From positions 37,313,144 through 37,377,143 of the forward strand of contig NC_061511.1 in NCBI RefSeq assembly GCF_022539505.1: a DNA stretch of 64,000 bases, written 5' to 3'. Positions within the stretch are counted from its first letter, which is position 1. Each line of letters begins with the position of its first letter. Made by a program: the position numbers and the translations under genes. Below are positions 21,773-32,927 of this stretch, in pieces. Source of the DNA: Lolium rigidum (lineage: Eukaryota > Streptophyta > Magnoliopsida > Poales > Poaceae). Under the pieces are notes generated by a model, which was not told the DNA's origin, made no database searches, and was given only the letters and a program-made list of their open reading frames with translations.

Positions 21773-23190
21773 GTATATGGTGAAAATATAATTCCATGAA
21801 AATAGTACCTACAAACTACACATTTATATATATGGTACTTGTGTATATTTTTCATGATTTTGGAAATGTAAATATGAAGCTTTTGACATTTCCCTAGTGA
21901 ATATTACACGAGATAATGACATGCAGAAATATTTTGTCGATGTATATGACTATATTTTGCATGTGTCATAGATTACATGATATATAGTATTCTCGTGTTT
22001 CTATATAAAATATTTATCATCTTAGTTTTGGATGAATATTCAAGTTTCCAAACAGTAGTTTACGGTAGTTTTTTTTTCTAAAACCACCATAAATAATCAT
22101 GTTAAGGTTTGGAGGGTGGCTACATCTTCTTAAATTCGGGAAAATTACAAAATAACGAATGAGTGTAACGCCAGGTCCAACCAGGTAAAAAGTCATGAAT
22201 TGCTATGAATGTTTTCCGCACACACAAAAACAGAAATAATTACTCCAATTGTTTTTCACAGGGAGTCTAATAGTCATACTTGGTACGGATTTTGTGCATC
22301 GTCATTGTCTAGTGAACAGCTAGCTAGTATGGCTAGTAATTAACGTGGCATGCTTGCATGCATGTACAGGAATGAACAACGTTTTTAGTGATCGAATGAC
22401 TGTTCTCTGTCGTATGTGAAAAATGGTTAGTAGGAGTGTGTTATTGGTTCGCCAACCTCGAAAAAAAGTATTATTTGTTCGGAACCATGTAACCATGAAT
22501 CTTTTTTAGACCATATGCTCAAGATGAGCCCGGCTTCAACTTAATTATAAAGCCACACACAACGAAAGAGTACAAGACCACTGTGATACTTTAGGTCTTT
22601 CGCAATGCAAGTTTCTTAGCACAGTATTATATATAGATAAAATGATTATGTGACATCACACTTAATGATGAAAAAAATGTGTTGTTCTATTTTAGCTAGT
22701 AGATACAACGTTTGCATGCAGCTATAGGCAACAGAAACTTTCAGACCAATCATGTATTTGCATGAGACCAAATCATTAAATTAAGATACAACCCTAAAAA
22801 ACAATGTGTGATGGTTGGTTTTTTAGAAATCTTTACTGCCTCCAAGAGACAGCCCATTGTGACCTTAGCCTATGTATAAGCAATAATATGTGACACTGTT
22901 ATAAAGTAGCCGCGGCGATATGGCGCCCGTTGCAAATTCAAAGAGGCACGTAATATTAAGGCGCCACAGCTTGTTCCAAACTCTGCTTATATATGCATGC
23001 GCGTGATCCACGAGGGAATCGAGGCTATGTAGCTGCACACCATGCCATCGTCGTCTATGCTGTGCATGCACACTGATGCATGATCAGTCTAGCTCATACC
23101 ACGGTAAATAGGCACTCCACCTCATCATCCATGCATGTTCGGGCAAATTATTGCCGTCCAGCAGCCTCGATCGTCAGCTTGATCCGCCGC
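21773..23190. other. Intergenic upstream of cysteine protease
   Basis: AT-rich, no ORF with recognisable product. GC rises after 22900 towards the promoter. Confidence 0.5.
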
Positions 23191-23198
23191 TATATAAA
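23191..23198 (+). promoter_or_regulatory. TATA box of cysteine protease gene
   Basis: TATATAAA, 39 bp before the ATG at 23237. With normal spacing the transcript would start near 23222, giving an unusually short leader of about 15 bases. Confidence 0.65.
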
Positions 23199-23236
23199 CC
23201 CACCACCGGTTCCAAGTTTTCTCGCACTCACTGACC

Positions 23237-25518
23237 ATGGCTCCTCTCATCCGTTCCACTTTTCCTCTTCTCGTGATCCTTTTTATCGTTACTCCATGCA
23301 CCGCGTTATCCACTTCACCTGGTGCCGCCTCCGGGGCTAGCCATGACCTGGCGATGCTCGACAGGTTCCACCGTTGGATGTCGAAGAACGGTCGTGCGTA
23401 CCCTAGTGCTGCCGAGAAGCTGCACCGGTTTGAGGTGTACCGCCGCAATGTGGACTTCATCGACGCATCCAACAGGGATGCCGAGAGGCTCGGCTACGAG
23501 CTCGGAGAGAATGAGTTCACCGATCTCACCAACAAGGAGTTCATGGCTCGGTATGCCGGGGGCGTGTATAGTGACCCCGGTGTTGGTGGTGGGCTCATCA
23601 CTACTCTGGCCGGAGATGTTACAGAGGGGGTGGTATCGTCCGAGATCCTCATCCACGATGATGGTAATTTGACGATAGCTTCCGATCTTCCGCGGCAATT
23701 TGATTGGAGGGAACATGGCGTGGTCACACCAGCTAAGCAACAAGGGAAATGCGGTAAGCATATATAGTATTATAGTCTGTGTGTTGTTAAACCTACATTT
23801 TTCTTATCATAAGTTTTAATTGGTGTGCGGTAAGCATTTTTTTATAGAAAATATAAGGAGTGAGAATTTTAGTCTCCAGATTGAAAGCATCTTGTACCAT
23901 CTGATCCTATAGTGTACGGTGGATGACTATTTTATTAAAACCGTCACATGGCAAGTTGCTAGGGTCCACCGCCAAAATTTTGGTAGCAACTTCCTATCAA
24001 CATAAAACTGAAACAGAATCAGTCAACACCATATAAAAGTCGAAAATGTATAACAAGAAGAAAAATATCACAGTATATCAGGTAGTACAAAAACTAGCTT
24101 CGCAAATTATGAGCACACAAGTTGCAAAATTTTAAATGTGCAAGTGATTTATATTAAGAGTAAAGCAAACTAATGTTTCTTTTCCTTTTTAGGATGGATT
24201 GAACTTTTGCGGATGCGTATATCTTAGTTATGCTGAGGCCAGGAGGAGTGGTGTTTTGGAACATGGGAGCATATGCTCCCTATATTTTGAAATGCATCTT
24301 ACATATATTTTAAATTTTAAAAAAATTGGAACAAAAAATTCGCACGTACATCTTCACGTGCTACGCGCTCACAAAGTTGTTTCATAAAAGATGAACTTAT
24401 CATGTGACGTGTGTAAAAAAGACAAAATTCAGTGCTGAAAACAATGCTTTTCACAGGATAAGTTTTCTCTTTTTTACATAGGCCACAAAAAATATTATTT
24501 TTTCGTGAAACTTGACGCATACACATATATTGTGGAGATGTACATGTAGAATTTTTTGTCAAAAATTTTCCACACTTCGAAATATGTTTTGTTGGTAGAG
24601 GGAGCATACGCACCCAGGAGCCGAATTGAATTTCCGGAGGCCAGGTGTAATGCTTAATTTGTAAAACTAATAAAGCGTCTTTCCATCCAAAAAAAGCAAT
24701 ATTTCTTACAAAAATTACAAATACAAGTAGAAAGACCAACCGAATACAGTTTGCACATTACAAATGTAGTGGTACCCTATATTTTAGAATTTTACAACAG
24801 ATGTAGGTTCAAAGTACAAGATTTCACAGATAAAAAATAAAATTTGTACATGTAAGTATTCAAATACAATACTACATCAGCTTATGATGACATGTTGCAG
24901 CGCTTAGAACAAAGATGTATTTCCATACACACAATTGGACAATTTTAAGACGTTGGCGTCTTTAATGTAGACTCATATTATATGTACAAATTGAGCTTAA
25001 TCATAATATCAGTGTAATTTATTAAGACGGCTCTATTTGTTTATCTTATGTTGATATAATTAACCAAGATCACGCTGTTTTGGCAACAAACTGTCACTCA
25101 CGCTAGCCTGCTACTACGCGCCTATATATGTCTTGGCTACAGGATGCTGCTGGGCGTTCTCTGCGGCAGCGACGGTGGAGAGCCTTCACAAAATAAAGGG
25201 CGGGGAGCTGGTCGACCTGTCCGTGCAGGAGCTCTTGGACTGCGTCTCGGCGGACCCATTCCGGTCACCGTGCAAGAGCGGCTCTCCGGACGGCGCCCTC
25301 AACTGGATCAAATCCAAGGGCGGCCTGGTCACCGCCGCCAAGTACCCGTACGTGGCCGCGCGAGGGAAGTGCACCACGCCAGCCGGCGCCCGCCGCATCG
25401 GAAAGGTCACTGGCGTCCGTTTCGTGGAGCTGATGAGCGAGCCGGCGCTGGCGGTGGCCGTGCTACAGACGCCGGTGGCCGTGCGGATCGATGCGAGCGG
25501 GGCTGTCATACAGAGCTA
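23237..25518 (+). CDS. Papain-like cysteine protease (C1A), 3' end lost in an assembly gap
   Basis: Exon 1 is 23237-23753; exon 2 starts at 25143 (GT...AG, phase 1) and runs into the N block at 25519. Residues 1-23 are a signal peptide (FPLLVILFIVTPCTA). The I29 prodomain follows, with an ERFNIN-like helix (EKLHRFEVYRRNVDFIDASN) and GENEFTDLTNKEF. The mature enzyme begins near LPRQFDWREHG (about 150). The active-site segment QQGKCGCCWAFS is split by the intron; Gln169 and Cys175 are present. The catalytic His and Asn would be in or beyond the gap and are not seen after it. Family role: vacuolar or apoplastic proteolysis in senescence, defence or storage-protein breakdown. Closest in layout to SAG39/zingipain-like plant proteases. 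Confidence 0.88.
24244..24636. mobile_element. Hairpin MITE, 393 bp, with 9-bp target duplication, in protease intron 1
   Basis: Perfect 9-bp duplication GAGGCCAGG (24235-24243 and 24637-24645). Inner ends align without offset for 38 bp, the best part being GGGAGCATATGCTCCCT against GGGTGCGTATGCTCCCT. Long AT-rich arms follow. The 140-codon minus ORF here is a shadow of the repeat. Confidence 0.8.
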
Positions 25519-25618
25519 NNNNNNNNNNNNNNNNNNNNNNNNNNNNNNNNNNNNNNNNNNNNNNNNNNNNNNNNNNNNNNNNNNNNNNNNNNNNNNNNNN
25601 NNNNNNNNNNNNNNNNNN
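25519..25618. other. Assembly gap, exactly 100 N
   Basis: A round-number block of 100 N, the convention for a gap of unknown size. It removes the 3' half of protease exon 2. The true missing length may be much larger. Confidence 0.98.
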
Positions 25619-25848
25619 CAATAGAATATATACCATGAAAGTTATACAATTGAAAACATCTCTTGACTATAAATCAAATGTTTCGTAGCATATATCTCAT
25701 AATATTTTATTGACCAAATTGATGTATTTTTTCTGAAGGAATTGAATGCCTAATAAAATCGGTACGAAGGGGGTATGATTCATGTACCCGGGGTAGGTTC
25801 ACAAACAAAATACATATTCAAAGGGGCGGCCTAAGTAGGAATGCAAAA

Positions 25849-25957
25849 TGAACATGTGGCAACCCAATTGACCAATTTTATTTAATTCAGTTAACCACTC
25901 TATTATTTATCGTATAAGTAGTACTACACATGATCACACGAATCACAATTTAATAAG
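25849..25957. repeat. Direct repeat R2 copy 1, left part (split by the MULE)
   Basis: ATGTGGCAACCCAATTGAC, then TAACCACTCTATT and ATGATCACACGAATCACAAT match 33115-33259. The match resumes at 29006 after the MULE with CAGCAACACATT and then CTGGCGCCGATAAGTTTGAG, continuing to about 29105 (copy 2 to about 33363). Confidence 0.8.
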
Positions 25958-26636
25958 GGACTATCTATTTGGCATTCGAGTGTTTTCCTTTTGGCCATCA
26001 CTCGAAAATCTGTAACCAATCACAACGTTACAGCTGTCAAACAGCTTGCTAACAACTCCCGCTTCTTTTCGTCCAGAGGGGAAAAGAACGCAATAAAGGC
26101 CACTTTACCACATCTTTTCCGTTTAAGGCTCTTAAATTTCTGCAAATAGAAACAAAACAGGTATTCAATAAGTTATATCTCAATGAAGAACTCACATATT
26201 ATTTCCAAATGCGTATGTTAAAGTGAAGAACTCACATTTTTGATGTAAAACTCGATAAGTGGCTTATCAAAATTGTTATCTCTCGCATTGTCCTGTTAAA
26301 ACAAAACAAAAGCACATATAAATTATTATTAAATGTTAAAAACTGAAACAATATACCAAACAGAAAATGAATGCATATACACAAAAAAGAACCTTAGACA
26401 CAGGATTGCAGAAGTCTTCTTCATTGTCTTCTGATTAATCATCTTCCTCGATGTAAGAATAGATGTCTCTACTTGCAAAGTTTGCGTGTTATCAGAAACT
26501 TGAACAAAAAGATAGAAACTCAAATTATCAATAAAATAACTGGGCTTGCTGCCTGAAAAATCATGTATATATTATGCATATACACTGTATATGTTATGTA
26601 TCCATAGTTCCATACACTTGCTGGTTGATGCTATAT

Positions 26637-26695
26637 ACACTACATATACACTTGTATCTACACTACATATACACTTGTATCTACACTACATATAA
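26637..26695. repeat. Minisatellite inside the MULE, ~22-bp unit, about three copies
   Basis: The unit CACTACATATACACTTGTAT recurs with a spacing of about 22 bp; the last copy is partial. Confidence 0.8.
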
Positions 26696-26789
26696 TATTC
26701 AGTCCCAAAAATGTCGGTACTGATCTGTCTGTGAGGGACTCAAATTCGCCCCACTAGAACATCACCAAAACAATAGAAGCCTACACGCA

Positions 26790-26905
26790 CGATCTCCTCT
26801 CCGACCGCCGACTACAGGCGGCGATTTCTTCTCTTCCATCCCGCTTCTCTGCCTCTTTGGTGTTCCTCTCGCTGTGGATTTTGGGTCGGAACGAGAGAAA
26901 ATGGA
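26790..26905. repeat. Internal repeat of MULE, second copy at about 28680-28830
   Basis: Both copies read CTCCGACC, GCGATTTCT, CTTCTCT, GTGTTCC or GTGTTCCACTC, and GATTTTGGGTCGGAACGAG (or GATTTGGGTCGGAATGAG), in the same order and orientation. It may be the 5' UTR/promoter of an element-encoded transcript on the minus strand. Confidence 0.55.
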
Positions 26906-27135
26906 AACAAAATAATTCAAGCTCCCAAATGCAGTAGAAACAAGAACACTACTGACTACTAACAACAAGGTACTAGAACTCCTTCCAATCATCAAAATCA
27001 TCAAAAAAAGGCCAACAGATTCTGCATTTTTTGATAGTAGGATCCAGCGAAGAACCAGAATATACAAACCTACACTAATGCATTGAGCATATACAACTAT
27101 TTAAAAACTGAAAAAGAGAAAGAATATGCATATAC

Positions 27136-27390
27136 CCTGGAGGCTTGAGGACTTGCTAATACAAACAATGCACCTACATTGTGTATACATTGGGGCTGAT
27201 ATATACAATGCATCTACAATTGTATATAAACTCTATTTACTTCATATACACTGCATTTACATACTATAAAATAGACAGTATATGCATCCAAAAATATCAA
27301 TGAGCTAACAGAGAGGCAATCCACACCCTGGAGGCTTGATGACTTGGTAATATAAACAATGCACCTACATTGTATATACATTGGACTTGC
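27136..27390. repeat. ~191-bp direct duplication inside the MULE
   Basis: CCCTGGAGGCTTGAGGACTT followed by AACAATGCACCTACATTG and TATACATTGG occurs at about 27136-27192 and about 27327-27390 with few changes. Confidence 0.7.
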
Positions 27391-29540
27391 TGATACATGA
27401 TTTCCTCTCCACAAAACACCACCCTCAGATTTCATCTCCACAAAAAAGGGGACACCCACCTCACTCAGGCCCCTGCCAGTCGGTAGGCCAAGGTGGTGCC
27501 CCTGTACGGTACAACACCAGCATCAAAGCCGACACCCACCTCCACCGCGCTCAGAAACAAACACCACGGTTCCACCTCCACCGTGCTAAGGTACAAAAAC
27601 CACAGGGAGCAAAAAGGCGACACACACAATGCATATACAACTGTATATATTGGGAAATTTGCATCTCTCCACATTGTAGAAATACACATGTTCTTTGCAT
27701 GTACAGAGTTAAATAAGTAAAATTATGCTTGCAAGGATGTATATGTACGAAAACAAATATGTATTTACAGATAGCCAATTTTATTCCAAAGCCCCCCCCC
27801 CCCCCCCCCCATAGAATACTTCCCTACAACAGTGTGTATATACCATATACCTCTATACATATTTTGCATATACAAAATGTATCTATCGATAGTCATTTAC
27901 TGATTTACTTCGTCCAGAAGCGACAGTAAGAACAGGTCAGGGTGAAAACAATGTACTCATTTTTTGTGCACCCCTCTGCTATGTGCTTCAGAGATTAAAC
28001 TAGACGCAGTGCAACACAAGTATCTATTCAGTCACGCAGAATAATCTAGCAGAGCACAAACTAGCAGTACTATCTCTTCATCATCAATCATCAAAAGCCA
28101 GAAGCCAAGGTGCTCTGCAGAACTGATGCAAAACACTCTGAAAAAAGGGACGAAAATCTACCATTATCATGACCAATTTAAACACTTCCCACACCTCCAA
28201 AAGAATCCTCATGGGACTGCTTCATGCTACTAAATTACTCCCCAAAACATACACAGAACACTTGCGGCTAATGGATTTCATCCGCACATGAACACCCAGA
28301 AGCATCCACGGGAAACCCCCATACTGTTCACGAAACCCTACAGAGCAAAAACATCTAAACCTATCCACGAATCTCCTGCACACTCACGGCCTTTCCTGTT
28401 ACTGAATTCGCCTCATCATGGAACAAAACAACAGATCCACGAAAAAATCCGCTAACGAAAACCTCGCCACCCACATCACCAAACACCTAGACGGCTAGAA
28501 ATGGTACACGCAGGTCGCTTACCACTCACGGAGTCGTCGTTGACGACCAGAAGAACAACGAGCTTACCTTGCGGCCGAGCTTGACGAACAACAATGGAGA
28601 AGCCACCCCAGCCCCCCCCCCCCCGCGCGCGCGCAGGTTGCGGAAGGCGCAGGAACTGCGCTCGACCACGGCGGACGGGCTCGTCTCCGACCACGACAGC
28701 GATTTCTCCCCTTCCGCGCTGCTCTCTCCCCTTCCCCGCCGCTCTCTCCCCTTCCCCGCCGCTTCTCTGATAATTTGTGTTCCACTCACGAGGGATTTGG
28801 GTCGGAATGAGGAAAAGGGAAGTCCGAGCGAAAAAACTGGTGGAAACAAAAAAAAAACAGAAAAATAAAAAGACCGCGCAGAAACCGGTCAACCATGGGT
28901 GAGCCAAACGGACTGGCCAGCCGGGTGAAAATTACATGTTAGGAAATTCGAGTGATGGCGAATTATAAAACAACCGAGTGATAAACAGCAAAAGTGTTTA
29001 ATAATCAGCAACACATTGTATATAATTTCCTGGCGCCGATAAGTTTGAGCGTGCGGCCGTGTGTGTCTGGGATCAACATAGCATGAGAATAAAACGATGG
29101 TAGTACTTCAATGTAAGCACATCGATCGCTGCCAAGCTCATGGAAAGGAAAACATAGTATTTTATCATTTTGACAATTGTGCACGTAGCTACTCGACTTT
29201 TATTTTCTTCTATTTGAGTAATCACGGGGAGAAAGCATACCTACCCCAAATATATATCCCGTGAATATACCGTATTTTCGTGTGACCGCGAACTGTGATG
29301 TGCACCCCAGCAAGTCGTATCTTTGGTGCATGAATCGTGCCTCGTGCATGAATCAGTATATCTAGATCGTGACGTGTTCCACTTGAGAACAAAATATCCT
29401 TGCATATACAACGCATCTACATCTACATCTGTACGATCATGCAAAGTCTCACAAACACACAAGACGATCTCGGCCTCGACGAGAAGCAAACAAGAAATAA
29501 GATGACGATCGACGATCCACGCACGAAATCCTAATGGTGA

Positions 29541-29735
29541 CACAAGCATGATAATTGTGCGCTAGATATTTAATCTGCCGCACTCGTGAGACTATCTATA
29601 TGCGGATATTAATATTTCCTCTGTTTCTTACCTTCGTAGCTAAATAAAATTAAGACACTTATTTATAAACGGAGGGAGTAATGTGTATGCACAGACATGC
29701 ATCGGCCGGATAAGTTGACGCAAAATGAAGTCTGG
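29541..29735. repeat. Direct repeat R1 copy 1 (partner 32928-33115)
   Basis: GCATGATAATTGTG, GCTAG, TTTAATCTG, CGCACTCGTGA, TGCGGATAT and then a 66-bp Stowaway remnant (to GGAGGGAGTA) and TGTGTATGCACAGACATGCA through GACGCAAAATGAAGT occur in both copies. Copy 1 ends exactly where the LINE ORF1 begins. Confidence 0.85.
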
Positions 29736-31065
29736 GAGAGAAGAAGAGAGAAGCACTACAGATAATGCTGGGACTGAGAACACCAGTACCATTGGTGGTG
29801 GAAACTCACAGATTAATCAACAGAGAGCGAGTAACAGTGAGATTGAGAAAGGGAAGAATGTTGTAGTCAGTTCCTCAAGTATTTCTGATGATTTATCTGA
29901 ATCCTTTGCTACAAAAGTGAACAGAGCAATGGGGATTACATCTGCCAGTGCTGATGGCAATGCTACATCATCCTCTGCTAATGTTGACAGAATTTCAAAT
30001 CCCTCTGACAGTTTACCACTTCAGGAGGTGCACAGAGATGTTGTGACTGCTCTTGCTCAAGAGTTACCTGTGACCAACTCTGAGGTGCCTGTTCTTGATA
30101 ACAATGAGTCCTTCAGGAAGTTCCTAGATACTCTGACAAAAAATGGTAGTGATAAGGTTTTCATGCACCAGAAAAAATATCAGAAGGTTATGGAACCAAT
30201 AATTGAGGACCAAGTCATGCCTGTGCCTGAACATCAAGGAGGTGAAGATGATAATCTGGATATGGTAGATTATGGAAGCAGTGAAGATGAAGATGTTGAA
30301 CAGGGTGATGAAGAGGAAGGAGAATTTGTGCAAGGTGTTATCATGGGACTGGCTGCTCCTTCTCTTGAACATGAAATGACAGCTGTAGTCATCCCTATGG
30401 ATGGACCTCAACCTGAACTTGAGCAGATGCAGGATGAGATGCAGGAAAGCTTGACTCAGGAGGAGCATATGGCTATAAATTCAAAGGTGCAAGAGGAGCA
30501 GCCCATCAGGGCAAGTTCAAGAATTGCAGGTATGCCCACCACAACCAACAGGACTGAAGATGGCACAAGACTCCATAACCAAGCAGGATCTATTCCAGGT
30601 ACAAATCTTAACTCAGTAAACTCCTTTGCTGTTTTAGATGATGAAGATATTTGTGCTAGAGCTTTAGAAATGGGGATTGCTCCTGGTTCCTTTAATCTTG
30701 AAAAAATAAATCATATTAAAGCTCTTGAAGTAGCTAGACACAATTTGGCTGAGAAAATAATTAAGAAGGTAAATGGTCAGGAGTCTGAGATTGATACTGT
30801 TGGTGCACATACTTTATTTTTGGGATTTGGTGGAGAAGGTATGGATGAGGAAGGATATACTCCTGTTTTGTCAAAGAAAACTAAGAAGAGGAGGAAATCT
30901 GCTTGTAAGATCCAAAGATCCCTGGAGAGGAACAGACAGAAGAAGGTTGAAGTGGGAGCACAATCTGGTTTGTGTGCTGCCCAGGGGAAAGTCACTAATG
31001 ATCACCCTGTGTGTGGCATTGTGACTGGATCCAGGATCAGGAGGAAAAATCCCAAATATTTATGA
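29725..31065 (+). CDS. LINE ORF1 (L1-type non-LTR retrotransposon), N-terminus uncertain
   Basis: Open frame of 446 codons. The N-terminal ATG is inside the shared R1 repeat, so the first residues may belong to the flank rather than the element. Composition is Glu/Gln-rich and hydrophilic with an acidic run (about 178-200, DYGSSEDEDVEQGDEEEGEF) and a basic C-terminus (KKTKKRRKSACKIQRSLERN). No CCHC knuckle is seen. I identify it as ORF1 from the endonuclease start that overlaps its stop by four bases (ATGA at 31062-31065). ORF1 proteins bind LINE RNA. Confidence 0.7.
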   Translation: MKSGREEERSTTDNAGTENTSTIGGGNSQINQQRASNSEIEKGKNVVVSSSSISDDLSESFATKVNRAMGITSASADGNATSSSANVDRISNPSDSLPLQEVHRDVVTALAQELPVTNSEVPVLDNNESFRKFLDTLTKNGSDKVFMHQKKYQKVMEPIIEDQVMPVPEHQGGEDDNLDMVDYGSSEDEDVEQGDEEEGEFVQGVIMGLAAPSLEHEMTAVVIPMDGPQPELEQMQDEMQESLTQEEHMAINSKVQEEQPIRASSRIAGMPTTTNRTEDGTRLHNQAGSIPGTNLNSVNSFAVLDDEDICARALEMGIAPGSFNLEKINHIKALEVARHNLAEKIIKKVNGQESEIDTVGAHTLFLGFGGEGMDEEGYTPVLSKKTKKRRKSACKIQRSLERNRQKKVEVGAQSGLCAAQGKVTNDHPVCGIVTGSRIRRKNPKYL

Positions 31066-31190
31066 TAGGTGCCAGCTTAAATTGTAGAGGTGTGGGGAAG
31101 AAAGGTATGAGCATTTTCTTGTCAGATTTTGTTAGAGAACAGCAACTGGATTTCATTGGTTTGCAGGAGACCATCAAGGAAAATTACAAT
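31062..31190 (+). pseudogene. LINE ORF2 start (AP-type endonuclease), truncated after ~43 codons
   Basis: Begins MIGASLNCRGVGKKGMSIFL and continues to DFIGLQETIKENY. The NCRG and LQET motifs are the first two conserved blocks of the apurinic-like endonuclease domain of plant L1 elements. The sequence then changes abruptly to a GC-rich leader of a PIF/Harbinger-type element. Reverse transcriptase is missing. Confidence 0.8.
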
Positions 31191-32846
31191 TCTCCTACCG
31201 CCGATTCATTTCTCCTATCCCGCCGATTTCTTTCTCCCTCCCGCCGTCCACCCGCCGCCGCTACCCTCTCTACATGGCGCCGCCGACAGCCCCCAAAAAG
31301 ATGGCGAAGAAAGCGGCCAAGAAGCCGCCGGGCAATGGGTCGAAAGGGGCGACAGCGCCGTTCGCGAAGCCGCGGAAGGCGCCGGCTGCGAAGAGAAGCC
31401 TGAAGGATGAACCGAAGATCAATGGCAGCAAGATTGCCTGCGCCGGAAGCTATCGACGGCGGAGCGGAAAGGACGGAGGGCGGCGGAGCTGGAGAAGAAG
31501 GCTCAGGCGGCGCGCCAGCACCAGCACGTAATGGCCGGGTGTATCGCCGCCACCAACGCGAGCCCATGGAGTACGTCCATGCCGGTGTACGTTCCGGGAG
31601 TGATCTCTCCGTCGCAAGCCGCCTTCTACAACGACGGCACCTCCGCCACTCCCGGGTGCGTGACGCCTAACTTGTCGCCGCACTACCGGGATGCGGCTGC
31701 CGCACGGCGGCTTCAACCCCAACAACCTCTACTCCCCGGTGTACGAGCAGCGCGAGCCAGGACCCGGTCCGGACGGCGACCCTTTCACCGGCCGCAGGGG
31801 TCCGCTCGAATACGACGGTGCCGGTGCTGAGGAGGACGACGGGGTTGAGGTGGAGGACGACGAGGAAGATGACGGGGTGGAGGACGACGAGGAGGACGAC
31901 GATGAGGACGAAGAGGGCGGCGAGGAAGAGGACGACGAGGGTGCCGGTGACGATGATCTCGTGGAGGTAGACGCGGACGGCGTGAGGACGAAGAAGAAAA
32001 AGAAGAAGGCGTCGGGCACACGAGGCCCGAAGTGGACGCCTCTGGATGATCTTTGTCTGTGCGAGTCGTGGGCGACGGTGAGCCATGACTCCATCATCGG
32101 CGCCAACCAGAAAAGCGGGAAGTATTGGGCGAGGATCAAGGCCGAGTTCGATGAGCGCAAGCTCATCAACAGCGACTACCGTAAAGTGCCAATGAAGAGG
32201 AGCCGAAGGCAATGTCGACGCGATGGGCCATCATCCGAGGCGTCGGTGAACTCCTTCCATGGGTACCATCACGACTTAGAGACCGGAGGCGACAGCGGCG
32301 CCGACGTCGCCCAACCGGTACGACTCTTTCTTCCATAATCCGTAGCGCCTACATTGTGTTCGATGAAATGACTCGCTTCCTTTGGTTAGTTTGATAGGGC
32401 CATGGATTTGTACGCGAAGAACTTGGAAGGTCACAAGTCTTTCGTGCTCATGCATTGCTATGGCAAGCTCAAAATGAATGAGAAATGGCGGCTGACGCGC
32501 TTGTCGTTGTCCAAGGGGAAGGACGCCATTGATCTGGACGCGCCGCTGGCAACTTCGACAGGGCGTTCTACCCCTTCCCCTTCTTCTAATTTGCATGCAC
32601 CACCGGTCTGTAATATGATCGCGCGCCCAGTACTTTGATCGATCGCCGCTACTCTGATCGCGACGAATCGGCGGGAACGATCTCTTTTGAATGCATCTAT
32701 TTGAATTTCGATTGGGGGCGGCGATTGGGGGACGCGGCTGGGGAGCGACGTCCCCCAAACGCGGCACGAACAAAACACGTCCCCCAAACGCTCGATCTGG
32801 CGCGGTTTGGGGGACGGTTTGGGGGACGCGACTGGAGATGCTCTAA
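31191..32846 (+). mobile_element. PIF/Harbinger-derived segment with right terminus, left end missing
   Basis: The right edge (about 32720-32846) has repeated CCCCCAAACG/TTTGGGGGACG words and ends GACTGGAGATGCTCTAA, the standard right end of grass PIF/Harbinger non-autonomous elements. The matching left end (GAGCATCTCCA...) is absent at 31191, where the LINE stops. The interior encodes an ORF1-like protein. No DDE transposase. Confidence 0.65.
31691..32338 (+). CDS. PIF/Harbinger ORF1-like (Myb/SANT, NAM-associated) protein, probably a fragment
   Basis: Acidic run (about 45-95, D/E only), a KKKKKK basic patch, then GPKWTPLDDLCLCESWATVS, HDSIIGANQKSGKYWARIKA and the following EFDERKLINSDYRKVP. 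This Trp-rich trihelix/Myb-like block is common in grass proteins annotated 'NAM-associated' or 'glutathione S-transferase T3-like', which derive from the DNA-binding ORF1 of PIF-type transposons. The reading frame upstream (from about 31274) is in another frame, so the N-terminus is broken or spliced. A short continuation (KNLEGHKSFVLMHCYGKLKM) is at 32416-32475 after a likely intron. Confidence 0.6.
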   Translation: MRLPHGGFNPNNLYSPVYEQREPGPGPDGDPFTGRRGPLEYDGAGAEEDDGVEVEDDEEDDGVEDDEEDDDEDEEGGEEEDDEGAGDDDLVEVDADGVRTKKKKKKASGTRGPKWTPLDDLCLCESWATVSHDSIIGANQKSGKYWARIKAEFDERKLINSDYRKVPMKRSRRQCRRDGPSSEASVNSFHGYHHDLETGGDSGADVAQPVRLFLP

Positions 32847-32927
32847 GACTCTGAACTTCCCCTGTGCTGCCGCCCCCACAAGCATATCACTGCTGCAGAG
32901 CCGGAACGCCAAGCAGATCCCACACGC

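Larger units (their letters stand above)
25958..28996. mobile_element. Mutator-like element (MULE), 3039 bp, no transposase
   Basis: Target duplication of 9 bp with one mismatch: TTTAATAAG (25949-25957) and TTTAATAAT (28997-29005). Terminal inverted repeats of about 50 bp end in a perfect CCATCACTCGAA, with further matches such as TGTTTT and CACTCG outward. The paralogous repeat at 33260-33268 (TTCAATAAC) is the empty site. The interior has no transposase. It contains direct internal duplications, a minisatellite, a 19-C run (27792-27810) and a GC-rich stretch near the right end (28560-28860). No captured gene could be identified. Confidence 0.82.

Noticed and set aside
26330..28870. Captured host gene inside the MULE
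   Set aside because: Looked for splice-joined domains on both strands; only low-complexity or short frames were seen.
31729..32212. Ser- or Val/Leu-rich minus-strand ORFs
   Set aside because: Antisense of the Asp/Glu-coding run in the PIF ORF1-like gene.
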